Assembly (NCBI GenBank): GCA_030762935.1
Contig: CM060900.1
Location: 112,806,620-112,870,619 of the forward strand
From: Hymenopus coronatus
Lineage: Eukaryota > Arthropoda > Insecta > Mantodea > Hymenopodidae
Direction: 5' to 3'
DNA: 64,000 nt
Shown here: one piece after another, positions 1 through 12,401 of the stretch
Position numbering within the stretch: position 1 is the stretch's first letter
Layout of the letters: every line of letters begins with the position of its first letter
The notes under the pieces: model-generated
What the model saw: the letters and a program-made list of their open reading frames with translations, nothing else
Told to the model about the DNA's origin: nothing
The model's database searches: none
Program-made: the position numbers and the translations under genes

Positions 1-269
1 TGAAAACTTAAGAGTTGTGATAAGTAGTACTGAGCTACAGCAAATAAACTGAGAACCATGTGACTTTTTAAGGAAATCAATGGTGGTAGTAGCATAATCT
101 ATTATGTAATTTTTCACTTTTAGTTTAATTGTCTTGCTGTTATTAATTTTAAATATGTCTGTTTTTTTTTTAGAATAAAGAAAACAGCTACAGGATCAAC
201 AGGATAACCATAGTTTGCAAAATGAGTTGGTTTAGAGTTAGGTTGCTTCAAGTAATAAATTACAGAAAC

Positions 270-740
270 ATATTTGATAGGCGATATTGACTCAGTGGAT
301 TTCAGCTGTCAGGCTTGTTGCTGATATCTTTTGTGGACTTCTTGGGTCTCCCTGTTGGCTAATTGATGAGCTTGTAATGGATTGTCTTTGGCAGGAATTT
401 CAAAATTCATTAGTTTTGATTTTTGTTTTAGAATACATATTTTTCCCCATATGTGCAGTTCTAGTAGTTTTTGTATCAATAACACCATGTATACTCTATT
501 TTCTATATTGTGGTTTCTGTTGCAGAAATGTGAGGATACCGCTAACTTCTCTGTTTGGTAGTTTTTTGTATGTCTGAGGTGTCACTTCAATCTGGTTCCT
601 ATGTTTCTTTGGTCACTCCTGTGTATGTTTCTTCACTATTCTGTCAATTCCTGATTTCTTGAATGGAGGTGATTTTTCTAACCTATTGCTTTTTATGAGA
701 TTCCTAAGGTTGTCTGTTTTGTGGGGCTAAGATTATGTTA
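270..740 (-). mobile_element. Penelope-like element fragment, GIY-YIG end
   Basis: Reading the minus strand gives, across frameshifts, residues such as RNIGTRLK, TEKLAVSSHF and WGKICILKQKSKLMNFEIPA. These line up with the C-terminal part of the GIY-YIG domain in the better Penelope copies at 22-24 kb (RNIGTRLKEH, TEKSAVSAHFW, WEKIYMKKHEAHLMNFDRP). The copy stops close to where the others carry a ribozyme-like 3' end. It is broken by stops and frameshifts, so it is a relic. The identification rests on comparison with copies in this window and on the known domain layout of Penelope elements. Confidence 0.65.
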
Positions 741-1059
741 TGTCACTATAAAATTGTTGAAGTGTTACCTATTTAATGAAGTAATCTATGTATGAATTTG
801 ACTCATTTTGCAATTTATCATTATAATTATTGCTTTACTGAGTACCTCTTCCAGCTTTTGGTATTTTGTTCGACCAATAAATAGTATATTGGAAAAAAAA
901 AAAATATCTCTTTGTTCTACAACAAAAATTCTTTTCTATTTTTATGCAAACTGATTAACAATTCACAAATAACTCTCTTTCACAACATTTCTGCTGTATA
1001 GTTTCTTTTCGATGTTTGCTGCAGCAACAATAAGGTTTGCTATGAAATTCCTGTCAAAC

Positions 1060-3760
1060 TCAACTATTTTCTATTTCTATTTCTTTTATTATCTCCATTT
1101 GTAATACATAATTTACAAGGATCATCAGATTGATTACAAAACTAAACATATATTATAAATAACAGGAGTATATACAAAAAAATACAGGGGATACTGTTAT
1201 ACAGCATAACCTATTTAATTTAACATTTTATGCTCCTCTATAGTGTAAAACACATTTTCTGAGAGATACTTTTTAATTGCTTTAAGTTTACAGTCTTCTT
1301 CAGCTATCTTTTTTATTTGTTTAGGCAAATGATTGTATAAACCTTTGGTTTTACTTTCTATACTTTTGTTACGTAACGTTCCTCTTAGTCTGTGTATGAA
1401 GTAATTTTGTTTCATTCTTGTGTCATGCTTTTGTATGTGCATGTTTTTACTTTGATTGCTATGATTTTTATTGAGTATTTAATGCATTCATATATATACA
1501 GTGCCAGAAATGTTAATATATTTAGTTTTTATAGGAATTTTTATAAGTATCCTCTTCTTTAGTTTACATATTATTTGAATGGCATGTTTCTGTAGTCTTA
1601 ATATTCTTTGCATTGTTTTTTTCTGCGCATTGCCCCACAACACCATAGCTCAAATGAGAATGTATGAATGCATAGTATATTTGTTGCACTGATTGTTTTA
1701 AGATGTATAGTCCTGTATTTATTTATTATTTTTTTTTGTTGCTATTTTTTCAATATGTCTATTATTAATCCTAAGAAGTATGTTTCTGTTACACGTTGTA
1801 TTTGCTTATTGCCTAGGACTAATTACATATTGGTTGGGTTTTTCTTTTTTAAGCTGATTTGCATCCATTCTGTTTTATTTGTATTTATTACCATCCCTAG
1901 GTTTCCTAGCTCTTCCCTAATTTTTTCAAGTAGTATATTTGATTTATCTTGTACTTCAAGTTCTGTATTTTCCCTTACTATAATTGTGGTATCATCGGCA
2001 TTTCCAATGGCTATTTCACCTGCTTCTTTTATTATTTTGAATAAGCAATTTATTTATATATATATATAAAGGAATAGATATGGCCCTAGTTTCGATCCTT
2101 GTGGAACACCGTGAGTCACTTTGTTAAAAGATGATCTGATTTTATTTAGGTTACCATTCGAATTGTATATAATTTCCACACATTGTTCTCTATTTTGTAG
2201 ATAAGATTTTAGCCATTTTAATGGTAGGCCCCGAATGCCATAATTTTCTATTTTAGTTATTAATTTATGTATATCTACGCAGTCAAATGCTTTAGTAAGA
2301 TCAAGAAAGATTGCGATTACATATTCTTTCCTGTCTATTGCATTCATGAGGATGTCATTTCCTTTACAGATAGCTTGTATTGTTGATTTCTTTTTTTTGA
2401 AAACTGAATTGGTACTCTGACATTGTTTTGTACTTGCTGCAGAAACTCTATAGTTAAATTAAAAACAATCCCTCTATTATTTTGGAAAATGTTGAACAAA
2501 ATGATATGGGTCTATAATTTTCCATTGCATGCTATGAATTTTTTTTCTTATATATTGGTCTTACTAATACTTTTTTTAGTGCATTGGGAAATGCACTTGT
2601 TATAAAAGATTAACTATATGCATCATTATCAATTTAAGTGCTTAACCATTTCATTTGTAAGACCATCTAACCCAAAGATCGTTTACATTTTAATGTGTTT
2701 ATCTGTTTAATAACATCTTCATTTGTTATTTCTCGTAACACCATTGAGTTACATATACTATTTTCAGTTGTTTGCTGGTTTTGACCTTGGCTGAGGCCTA
2801 AAGTTTTTACAATATTGATGTAATAATCATTAAATTTTTTTGTTATGTTTATTGAGTTTTCTATTAATCTATTGTTCATTTCAATACATATGTTTTGTAC
2901 TCATTTTTGTTTCTTTTCTTTATGTGTAGCTTTTATTATATTCCATGCTACTTTAATTTTATTTTCTGCATTTTGTATCAGTATTTTGTTGTGCTGCTTC
3001 TTTGCTTCAATTATTACTTTATTGAGCATTTGTTTGTAGTTTTCTATAAATGTGTACAATTTATCGTTTAGTTTTGGATGTTTTAAGCTGTTTAGGAATT
3101 GCATGCATTTTTTTGAAATATTTATACCTTTGGTTGACCAGTTTTTACTTTTCTGCATACCACAATTTATTTTGCATATAGGTATTGCTGCATTTAAGCA
3201 TTTTTCTAAGATTTTAGCAAAACATTCAAATTTTTCATTTATTTCATATTTTTCATAGATCTCTTCCCATTCTGCTTCTTTGATGTAGTAGTGTGCTTTT
3301 TGTTTACTATTCTTTTGGCCTCTATTAGTTTGTTAGTTTTGGGTTTTAAGTTACCTAATGTTTTACTTACAATTTGTTGGTCATAGTGGTAGCTTATTCC
3401 ATTTTTTATTATTTTAATTTCATAACATTCCCTATTTAGGTTTGAGAACATGAGGTCCACAGATGTTGCTGAATACTTAGTTAATCTTGTTGGTTCTGTC
3501 TCTGCCAGTGTAACGTTATTTCTTACTAGCATTTCTAATAATGGCCGTTTCTTTTTATTTTCTACTAAAACATCTATATTGAAATTTCCTATTACTATGG
3601 TGTCCCTATTTTTACTTATACTGTTGAGACATTCTTCTAATCTCTCGAGAAAAATTACTTTGTTTGTATTTGGTGGACTGTAGATCCCTATTACTATGAG
3701 GTTTTTACTTTTACTTTTTTGCTTTATTTCAATTGCTGCACATTTCTTCACAGAATTGTT
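1060..3760 (-). mobile_element. Degenerate CR1/Jockey-group LINE (EN-RT) remnant
   Basis: The minus strand holds pieces of one non-LTR retrotransposon ORF2 in order. The endonuclease C-terminal half lies at 3239-3751 (VIGIYSPPNT, then GNFNIDVL where active copies have GDFN, then SVDLMFSN). A linker is at 2667-3158. RT palm motifs are at 2054-2347 (FLDLTKAFDCVD, HGVPQGSKLGP), and the C-terminal tail is at 1215-1442 (NYFIHRLRGTLRN, LPKQIKK). Frameshifts and an AT-rich stretch near 2050-2070 break it. Past the stop, the minus strand ends in short AGAAAT repeats near 1060-1085, which fits the simple-repeat tails of this group. It is truncated at the 5' end near 3760 and cannot be active. Confidence 0.85.
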
Positions 3761-5197
3761 TGCAATCTATTTCTTTGTGTTTAATTTTGTGTTAAACATA
3801 AAGTACGTTAACAATTGTTGTATGTGATACATTCCCGGTGAAAACTGCATACTTGAAGGACTTTTTTGCCACTTTTTATATGTTAGTCATGTCACTGGAA
3901 GTTTCCAGAAGCTGCACATGCAGCACACTGCTGATATTCAGAAACTCACTTGGGCTTAACAGTGCACTTTGACACCAAAGAACCTTCCAAAAGACCATGT
4001 GTTCATTCATATGTGTGTAATTATCACCGCTGGGATGTTCAAAAAAACTTACTTTGGCACAGGTGCTCACTAATGCATGAGTGTAACAATGAATACCAAC
4101 AATACAAAACAAACCATACACACATATTCGACGATTACGGCTGCAGGGCGTAGTCACAATATAAATTTTTAGGATGAACAACTATGTTTCAGTAATTTTT
4201 TTTTCTGTTACAACTATAGATTGTAGGAAAGTTGCACCTTGAATCAATTTTCATTTCAGGAATTAAAAAAGGAAATGTTATGTTTTGTGCAGAATGAACC
4301 CCTGCAACAATTTTCAACAGAAAAAGTTGTTTATCATACCAACATGTTGAAAATGCAGGCTTCTTAATTCTAATTTGTCCACCAGTACAATATTTTTATA
4401 CATTTTTTAAAGAATTTATAAAATTGTTGCGTGCTGGTGTGTCTTTTTTTCTTCTTCTTCTTCTTCTTCTTTTTTCTGAAACTCTCGTCATTTTATTGAT
4501 TTCAGTTTAAAATTTCAAGACCATATGATAATTGGTTGTGAAGATAAAAAAAATTTAAATGTACATAGGGGTGTCTCATGTTAATTTTCCCAAGAGGGAC
4601 TTAAATTTATTTCAACTGTGAAGTACTTTAAAATTAAAAATCATTTGAGAAAAAAGATGGAAAAAAATTAACGTGGTTTCTTTCAGCCATAAGAACTGAA
4701 AGAAATCAATTTTATCATCATCTAGTTGGAGGGTGACATGACCTCATTGAAATGATATAAAATGACCCATAAGGGTCATAAGTCAGTTGCTGGTTGCACA
4801 AAAGTAGGTGATGAGTGAAATAAAGTAACAAATCTTATTTCTGACATTTTAAAGACTAGTTCTTTTACATCCTTAACCAACATTGAGTGGTATAATGTGT
4901 TAATAACAGTTCATTGATTTGAAATTTTAAAGTAGCCATATCATTTGCATCTTCCATTCAGGATGTTAATATTTTATATGAGTGCAGTGCTGTTTCAGGT
5001 TACTTGCCATTCTTCCTAATAAAGTACCTAAAGGAAACTTTCATGAGAAACCTTATCTATTACAGCTAGAAATAGGACCTATGGCAGCTACACATATATT
5101 GCATTGCATTGTTGTTTAACCTATCTTATGAAACTGTCTATTATTTATCTGAATATTGGGGAATTTATTAATTTCTTTGTTTTGTTTTTTTTTATAG
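3761..5197. other. Non-coding stretch upstream of exon 1
   Basis: AT-rich sequence with a short CTT run at about 4450-4470. The two ~100-codon frames on opposite strands at 3876-4181 overlap and show no recognisable motif. This is probably promoter, 5' UTR intron or intergenic sequence of the clavesin-like gene. I could not place a promoter or a 5' non-coding exon. Confidence 0.5.
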
Positions 5198-5216
5198 ATA
5201 GACTGTCTATGAAAAG

Positions 5217-5373
5217 ATGGCTGAGTATTGTGAGCTTGGATTTAGCCCTGTGAGATTTAACTACATTCATGCCAACAGGTTAAGTTTGATAGCTTATAGA
5301 GAGCCAGTAAAAATAGACCGAAAAAAAGCTGTTGTTGATCTTCGTAAACGATGCCTTGAACAGCGAGAAGTAT
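5217..5373 (+). CDS. Clavesin-like CRAL-TRIO protein, coding exon 1
   Basis: First coding exon (52 codons plus one base) of a four-exon gene for a cytosolic/endosomal lipid-binding protein of the clavesin / alpha-tocopherol-transfer-protein family. A pyrimidine-rich acceptor ends at 5197. In-frame TAG at 5199-5201 lies between that acceptor and the ATG at 5217, so translation starts here; the context is AAAAGATGG. The exon ends at 5373 before a strong GTAAGT donor and leaves phase 1. It encodes MAEYCELGFSPV... up to the helix RKKAVVDLRKRCLEQREV, the lead-in to the CRAL-TRIO N-terminal domain. The first base of the split codon joins exon 2 to give Leu. The N-terminus differs from vertebrate clavesins, and an upstream non-coding exon is likely but not located. 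The split is inferred from splice signals and phase, not from transcripts. Confidence 0.85.
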
Positions 5374-6290
5374 GTAAGTAAAATACTTTTTTGATGGTGT
5401 ACTGTTCTTGACTGTTCAGAAGATTGATCCGTTTTATATAAGTTTCTCAGGAGGTAATTCAGATTAATTAACTACAGTGCTTACTAATTGAAACTTTTAA
5501 GATATACTTTATTAACTGCAAGGAAATAGTTTCTGATTTCCCTATGTAAATACCTATTTCTGTGCATAAAGAAATCCAGGTAAAGTTATTTTTTATGCTC
5601 ACAAACTTTTGAATACAGTAGCAAAATGAAGCATTTTATCCCAAGAAATTCTATTGCATTATTTTCCATTTCTTTAGAGATTGCTTTTTCTGGAAAACTT
5701 TTCTGTGAAAAGATTGCCTTATTATCCAGTAATTCATTATTTTTTTTATTATAGGTGATATAAGTTTGCATCAGTAGTGGCTTGCAAGTGTAATGTATTT
5801 TGGGTGTTCATAAAATGTTAAACCCAGATAACCTTACAAATGTGAAATAGCTTGTGCTGCAAAATGCTTGAGATTATGACCAAACCAATGCACCTACAGC
5901 CATTCCCACCTGAAACAACAACAGTGATAATAACACCAGAATGCATGATTCTGGGACTTCCTCAAAAATATATGTCTACTTTAATAAATTTGAGCTGCTG
6001 ATTCTAAAACTGTAATCAGTTTTTTCTACCACTATAATCAGTTCTTTTACAATTAGCAGTTATACCTAAAATGTTTTAATGTAGTTCTGTGCATACATAT
6101 TGTATGGAACTAAAAAAAAGAAACTATAAAATTAAGAAATACTACAAATTTCATTGTTGAAATTAATCTGTTTCACAACAATGTACCTTGAAAGTGAAAT
6201 TTAGCTCAGTCTGTAGCTGCTTTTCAAATAGTGAGGATCTATTTTTGATAGTAATAGTTGTATGTCATACATTTGTGTAATTTGAAGCAA
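5374..6290. other. Intron 1, proximal part
   Basis: Start of an 18.6-kb intron that runs to the acceptor at 23950-23951. AT-rich, with no coding motif recognised before the pseudogene at 6291. Confidence 0.6.
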
Positions 6291-6591
6291 TATGTCTTCT
6301 AGAAAGTGTAAAAATAGCCCTGATATATTTTGCCGTATCTGTGGCAGTTTTGTTGTTCGAAAGAGAAGACAAAATATTAAAAAATTTGTTAAAAAACCTG
6401 CAATGCCTATTTTCATTTGAAGCTTGGAGATCTTGACAAAAAATGGGCTCCAAAAAAGGTATGTCATACTTGCGTAGAACAACTAAGGAAATGGAATAAA
6501 GGAAAAGAAGCTAGAATGCTCTTTGCTATTCCTATGATTTGGTATAAACCTTGAAACCATGTCAATGATTGCTATTTTTGTGCGAATGAGA

Positions 6592-6646
<55 letters not shown>

Positions 6647-7948
6647 AGGGTTGTTTGTATTTTTGCAGGTTATAACACAAAAAATATGAAATAAATCACT
6701 TATCTAAATTTATTGCCAACAAAAAGACCCATATCACATGGTCCTGGTCTTCCTGTTTCTTCTCCATTAGAAGCGTCTGGAAAGGAATCTTCATCAGATT
6801 CTGAAAAAAATGCTCAAGACAGCAGCAGTGATTTAGATATCCAAGAACAGGATTTTCATCAACCTCAACAGCACAGGCAGAACTCGATGATTTGCTTAGA
6901 GATTTAAATCTTCCTAAGGATTCTGCTGAATTATTGGGGTCCAGACTAAAACAAAAACATCTCTTCTCTCCGGGAACGTCATTTTCTTGGTACAGATACC
7001 GTGAAGAGGAATTTGTTCTATATTTCTCTCAGGAAGGAAACCTTACATATTATCATGATATTCCTGGTTTAGTGATTGCCTTGGGAGTTGCTGGATACAT
7101 TCCAGGTGCAGGGAGACATTTTATAGATTCCTCTGAAATTAGTCTGAAAGGTGTACTCTTGTATAATGGAGATAAATATGCATCAGTTCCAGTAACCCTT
7201 TCAGTTCACTTCAAGGAAACATATAACTTAAAATTACTTCTAGAAAATGTCAAATATGCAGAACATAAGTGGCAGATATGTGGAGGTTTAAAAGTTATTA
7301 GCATACCACCAGGTCAGCAATCAGGCTGCACTAAAATGCCATGTTTTATTTCTGAATGGGATAGTAGAGTGATCCGCACTGGGCAAGAAAAAATTGGAAG
7401 AAGTGAAACCATCTCGTGCCAGGAATGAAAATTGTAATTCATTAGAGTCTTGTGGATCCCAAAAAGTGTTCTTTTACCGCCTTTGCACATAAAATTAGAC
7501 TTAGTGAAGCAACATGTGAAGATTTTAAATAAAAATGGCAACTGCTACAGATATATCTGCAAGAAGTTCCCAGGAATATCTGTTGCTAAAGTTATAGAGG
7601 GAATGTTTGTTGGGTCACAAATTCTGACAACCCCTTATTTGAAGAAACAATGACAGATACTGAGAAACAGGAATGGATCGGTTTTAAGAGTGTCATTGAA
7701 CATTTTCCGGGAAGTTACAAGGATCCAAATTACAAAAATATTGTGGAAAATATGGTTGAGAACTTTTGAAAGCTTGGCTGCAATATGAGTGTGAAAGTAC
7801 ATTTTCTACACTTGCATTTGGACTTTTTCCAGAAAATCTCGGTTGTGTCAGTGTAGAGCAGGGTGAAAGATTTCACCGGGACACAGAGGAAGTGGAAAGA
7901 CATTACCAGAGAAAGTGGAATGTGAATATGACAGCTGACTATTACTGA
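6291..7948 (+). pseudogene. Pseudogene of a multi-copy arthropod gene with N-terminal Cys-rich motif
   Basis: Conceptual reading across several frameshifts gives one long intronless protein. It starts MSSRKCKNSPDIFCRICGSF at 6291. A frameshift near 6415 leads to LGDLDKKWAPKKVCHTCVEQLRKW and then CYFCAN. After a GA microsatellite it continues at 6713 (SHGPGLPVSSP) and 6892-7428 (LLGSRLKQKHLF, FSWYR, DIPGLVIALG, FIDSSEISLKGVLLYNGDKYA, KWQICGGLKVIS). Further pieces are at 7450-7653 (LLPPLHIKLDLVKQHVK) and 7766-7948 (NLGCVSVEQGERFHRDTEEV, NVNMTADYY). I recognise this layout as an uncharacterised protein family present in many near-identical copies in arthropod genomes, perhaps transposon-derived; that is recall, not a search. 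The Cys pairs resemble a small zinc-binding module. Stops and frameshifts make it non-functional. Confidence 0.7.
6588..6650. repeat. (GA)n microsatellite
   Basis: Nearly pure GA/AG repeat grading into GGGA units. It lies inside the pseudogene, between its Cys-rich N-terminal part and the rest. The 65-residue serine/leucine frame on the opposite strand is an artefact of it. Confidence 0.97.
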
Positions 7949-8275
7949 TTGCTGAAAAGAGATTAATGGTAGGAACTCTGAAAGGCATTAATTTCAAGGC
8001 AGCATGTAAAACACTAGACTAATGTTCAAATGTAACTGTTGATTTGAAATATTAGTTAATTCTGAAGAGTGCTTTGTTAACTTCTATTTAATAATATAAC
8101 ATAAATTCATAGAGTCGAGCATAAAAGATCATATATTTCTTATACTGTAAAAAATTGGTATGTGATGGAGAAAAACTAAGTTCATATTCTGGTTCAGCAC
8201 ACTCAAATTAGGGATAATAACATATTAAAATAAAAACCCCATACAAAAAGCTAAATTTTTGCATACCAGTGTTAT

Positions 8276-8289
8276 TAATGATGATGATG

Positions 8290-8347
<58 letters not shown>

Positions 8348-8400
8348 CAACAACAATACCAATAATAACAAGAACAATAATAACAACAATAATAATAATT
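8276..8400. repeat. (AAT)n microsatellite
   Basis: A GATGAT lead-in is followed by a long uninterrupted TAA/AAT run and then interrupted AAC/AAT units. The poly-isoleucine frame here is low complexity. Confidence 0.97.
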
Positions 8401-8409
8401 AATGATGAT

Positions 8410-9750
8410 GATAAAGAACTTGTCTCAGAAAAGAAAGGTTATTTTGTGGATTTTTTGTTGTAGACATAATTAAGTTGTACAATGTTTTAGGGCAAGAATG
8501 ATGTAATGTGAAAATTAAATTGTAGTTTAGGATATGGATGAAGTGGAGCAGCTGTGAGAAGTTTCTGCACTTGTACTCATTCCCTATGTCTGCCATAGTG
8601 TGTTGCCACCTCGTGACATTAATGGAAAGTTGTAGTGAAAGATGGAAACAGAGCATAGGTGAAGCTTTGAGTGCTAATGCATGACTTCAAGTGTACACAG
8701 CCCATATATATTTGCACATGCTCAGAAGCCCCCAAGTTAGGATTTGCTTTTGACCCTGTTGCAATGGTTTAGAGGAGTAGCATACCAGATGTAAACATTG
8801 TATAGCTTGTGCAATCATTTTTGAACACTGAAACATTTAAATGTAAGCTTGTTGTGAGTCACTTACCTGCCTTCAGTAGCAGCAATAACTTATTATGATG
8901 AAGACTCCCACTCACCGGAATGTCAAATTCTTCTTGTCTCTAAACACTGAATTCCTACAGTAACTACAAAATTGAATACCATAGTTCCAGTAACATTTCA
9001 GTTCCATACAACACTTCACATTGAAGAAAACAACTTAGTCTTTATCACATTTTCATTCTTCTAAGCCTGAAATATCTTCACTTTTTGTGGTATCACTATC
9101 ACTGCTTTCCATTCACCAACCCATGGAGGATAATGGGTCTTTTAGGCCCTAAAATCCTCTGGTAAAGTCCTGTGTCATAGATTTATGACATAAAATAACT
9201 TCTTGCCTGAGAGAGGTCTGAGAAAAATGTTCTACCTAACCGGCCCAATACATAATGTTCTACTAACCAATATATGGTGGTACTAAGAACCATAGTAGTT
9301 AAGAGCATCCATAAATAACATTAAAAAACAAAGTGCTTTCCATATTATTATGTTGAATTATAGTTATTTCATTCTTCCTTCAGGCCAACTTTCAACCATT
9401 TTTACCCATTTGTTACTCATGCTGGGACATTAAGCTTCTTTCTGGAAGTCCCGAAAGATACTGGTTCTCTTCACGTTTTATGGTTTTCTTGCAGACAGAA
9501 CTGTGTGAGACGTAGTAGCTGCAGGAAATCTTCTTGCAGTTTTTGGATTTCTTTGAAAAGCTCAGGAGACCATCAATCCTTATAGTTTGAGTATGAATTG
9601 TTTCTCATTTAACTTTGAAATTAAAGGAAGTATTATGGCAAAGTTAATTCAACATTGGGACACTAACATCTGTATGACAATACTTTACATTAAACAGTAC
9701 TTGAGGCAGATGATTCACACTATGTATTTGCATTGAGTAATACAAGCCAT
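8410..9750. other. Intron 1, unclassified stretch
   Basis: No motif, repeat boundary or credible open frame was recognised. Confidence 0.5.
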
Positions 9751-9759
9751 TAATTTGAA

Positions 9760-11800
9760 ATCTTGCAAATATGCAAAGAAGCTTGTAACAGAGATGTGAT
9801 TAAAATTAAATCAAAAAAATTTGAGTCTGTTTTTGTTACACAAACATCACTTAGTAATTACTTACTGGGAACAGTTTCAAGTACACTTATTCCCATTTTT
9901 AACCCTTAATTCTGACTAAATCTTACATCATTGGCATCAATGATGAAGATGGTGGTGTATCACTTGTGGAGGCATCTGGTGCTGGATCTATTAACCTCCT
10001 AAGGTGGTGGTGGTGGTAAATCAAAATTCATGATATGGCTCATTTTTTTCATGATATGGATGTTCTCCCAGACATCTAGTTCTGTGGGTTTATACCCTGG
10101 TTTTAACAGTTCTATATTAGGTGTGATTTCGTGTCCTGATGTCCAAAATGATAGGCAAAATTGTTGTTGGTAGCTATTTGGAGTGTCTGTTGGTGTTCTT
10201 TTTGGTATTCACTATTCTCCATGGGAATGTGTACTAAGCTGTATGTTAAACTGATCAGGACTGCATATTTTTGTGTTGTGGGATTGTAGTTGTCTGTATT
10301 TGTGGATTTTCTATGCATTTCAAATGTTAGGTTATGTTTTTCTGTTATTATTTTAGTGTCCAGGAATGGTAGGCATTCTTCCTGTTCGGTCTCTATGGTG
10401 AACTGAATAGATTTGTTTTACAAGTTGAGTTTTAGTCATCATTTAAGAGGTTTTCCAGAACTATGGCGATGAACGTACCTATATCATTTTTTGTATATAT
10501 GCGGGAATGCCTCAGAGATGTGTGTCTCAAAATTACTCATGTGTAAGTCAGCTAGGAATTGTGATAAAGGATTCCCCATTGCTAGTCCTGTTGTCTGGTG
10601 GTAACATTTATTCTTGAATATAAAGTAGTTCTGCCTTATACATATATTGGTTAGCCAAACAAGATTTTTTCTTCTGTCGGTATGTTTATGCTTTGCATCC
10701 ATGTTTTAAGATATTTTTGGAGTTCATCTATGGGTATGCTGGGAAATGGGAGGTGACATCAAATTATACTATCTTATCTTTAGGTGAAATGCTGAAATCT
10801 TTCAAGTGGTTAGTCAGGTCCAATGAATTTGATACACTTTTGCTATTGAATTTGAGGAGGAGTTGAATTTCTGTGTGAGCCGTTTGCAGAGCTTATATGT
10901 GGGTGCATTGATATTATCTACTTTGGGTCTCAATTTTGTTACCAGGTTTATGTATTATAGGCAGAGCATATAATCTGGGTAAGGTTGATAGACGTGGCTT
11001 TAATTTGGATTTTTGTTTTTATGTTATAGTTTTACAAATTGATTATGTTTCTTGTAATGTCTTTATACTTTTACATGGATTGGCTATTTCTTGATATTCC
11101 AAATTGCTTAGTAAGGATTCTACTATTTGGTTGTAGTCTTCTTGATCAAGTATTACTATTTAGTTGCCTTTGTCTGATTTTGTGCATACAACTGTTTTCA
11201 AAGTTAAAGAGTTTATGATTTTCTGGTGTGTTCTTTCTTTTTATTCTTGAATGCATGTGATCCAAAATTGGTTCACACTGCTTCTTAATTGTTTTTTGGT
11301 CTATTTCTTTTAGGTGGCTTGTGGCTACTTCAATATCTGCTACTAAGTTTTTTGTTTTGTGATAATAATCTACACATGTTTTTAGGCCTTTGTTGAGTAT
11401 GGTTAACTGAGATTTGCTGAAGGTGTCTTTTTTGTATAACTTCACAAAATGGTTTTTGTGAGGTGTCTTGTTTCAGATTGATTTATTTGTATTCGGTATT
11501 TTATAAAAATTTTCTAGTTTTTTCTTTAGGATAAGCATTTTCCTACTCATTTTTCTGCTTAAGATCGGCAAGAAATTTGCATGTAAATTTTCCCAAAGTG
11601 TGTGGCCTAACTTTTGCAGTAACGCTAAGTGTAGCTCATAAACTTGTAGCTCTAAACTATGTGATTTTGTATAGTGTTTGTTCTTTTCAGTTTCTATTAC
11701 CTTTTTATTTGTGAGTCTGTTATTGTCATATTTTACGTATCTTCTAACGAAATTTGGGGTTACCTGATGTTGTAGACAAAGTTTCAAAAAACATAATGTC
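9760..11800 (-). mobile_element. Decayed Penelope-like retroelement (RT part and 3' end)
   Basis: Minus-strand pieces run in Penelope order. An N-terminal helical region is at 11473-11787. Next comes 11146-11445 (LKEIDQKTIKKQCEPILDHM). RT motifs are at 10484-10702 (NYFIFKNKCYHQTTGLAMGNPLSQFLADL, matching the 'GLPMGSPLSP' palm motif). Just downstream is YRYVHR, where an active copy would have YVDD. The piece FGIHRKSTNTDNY sits at 10112-10318, the connection seen in all other copies here. The GIY-YIG part is deleted or unreadable. The 3' end matches the end of the copy at 39.6 kb, including a ribozyme-like segment and a shared terminal block with CTCAAAT and ACATC. Many frameshifts make it dead. 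Confidence 0.75.
9867..9905 (-). ncRNA. Hammerhead-like ribozyme remnant in Penelope 3' end
   Basis: Minus strand: GGG, core UUAAAAAU, an imperfect helix II, then GAAAC-UG-UUC and CCAG. It aligns base for base with the better copy at 39614-39654 but has lost the GU of helix III and one base after it. It is probably inactive. Confidence 0.45.
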
Positions 11801-11989
11801 TGCTGAGATATGTTTTCCTTTTCTCTTCAAGTTTTAAAAAAGGTTTTTATGCCTACCTCCATCTAGATTTTCGTTGAATTTAAAAGTATGCGGTACTACC
11901 TCCATCTCATCCTGGTGTTAGCTATGCACTATGTGCTAAGTTTACAGGAAAGTTTGCTTCTATACAGTTTTTTGTAGTTTAACGTCCTT

Positions 11990-12209
11990 TAACCTGGTTG
12001 GTCATATCGAACAATAAATGAAATTGGTGAAATTGTGCTCAAATGATCTCTGGGTCCATGGAGCTTAAAGTTACTCGACATTTGTCTTTTCAGGATAAGG
12101 GAAAACCCTGAAAAAAACCTTATCTGGGTAACTCACCCTAAGCGAGCTTCGAACTCACGACATTTTGTGTGAGGCAGACACACTGCCACCACGCTACCCA
12201 GGCGGGCTC
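11990..12209 (-). mobile_element. tRNA-derived SINE
   Basis: On the minus strand an A-box-like GGTAGCGTGGTGGC near 12200 is followed about 40 bases later by a B-box-like GAGTTCGAAGCTC, the pol III promoter layout of a tRNA. The body contains GGGTTTTCCC, and the sequence ends without obvious poly(A). It is too divergent downstream of the B box to be a tRNA gene. The left boundary is approximate. Confidence 0.7.
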
Positions 12210-12214
12210 TACAC

Positions 12215-12262
12215 GATTTGTTAATCGGCTTAATTTGAAGTCTTGCAAAGAAGCTTTTAACA
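12215..12262 (-). repeat. Stray Penelope 3'-terminal fragment
   Basis: The stretch with TTGCAAAGAAGCTT, followed by AATGATGTGATT, repeats sequence at about 9750-9800 and, on the opposite strand, about 39720-39770, where it is the outer end of Penelope copies. Confidence 0.45.
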
Positions 12263-12401
12263 ATGATGTGATTCACCACCTTGTGGCCAAGAGGATAAAT
12301 GATATCATCTACCACATCCAGAGGGTCCCCCTGAGGGAAGAAACAGACCATTTGTAGGATCATCTAGTCCACTATAAAGAGGAACAGTGAGGAAGGAACA
12401 G

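Noticed and set aside
287..577. 96-codon + strand frame rich in hydrophobic residues
   Set aside because: It is the complement of the Penelope GIY-YIG remnant read on the minus strand; no domain of its own.
3876..4181. Overlapping ~100-codon frames on both strands
   Set aside because: No motif, no splice or promoter context; looks like chance openness.
6483..8463. Low-complexity frames (Ser-Leu and poly-Ile)
   Set aside because: Products of GA and AAT microsatellites.
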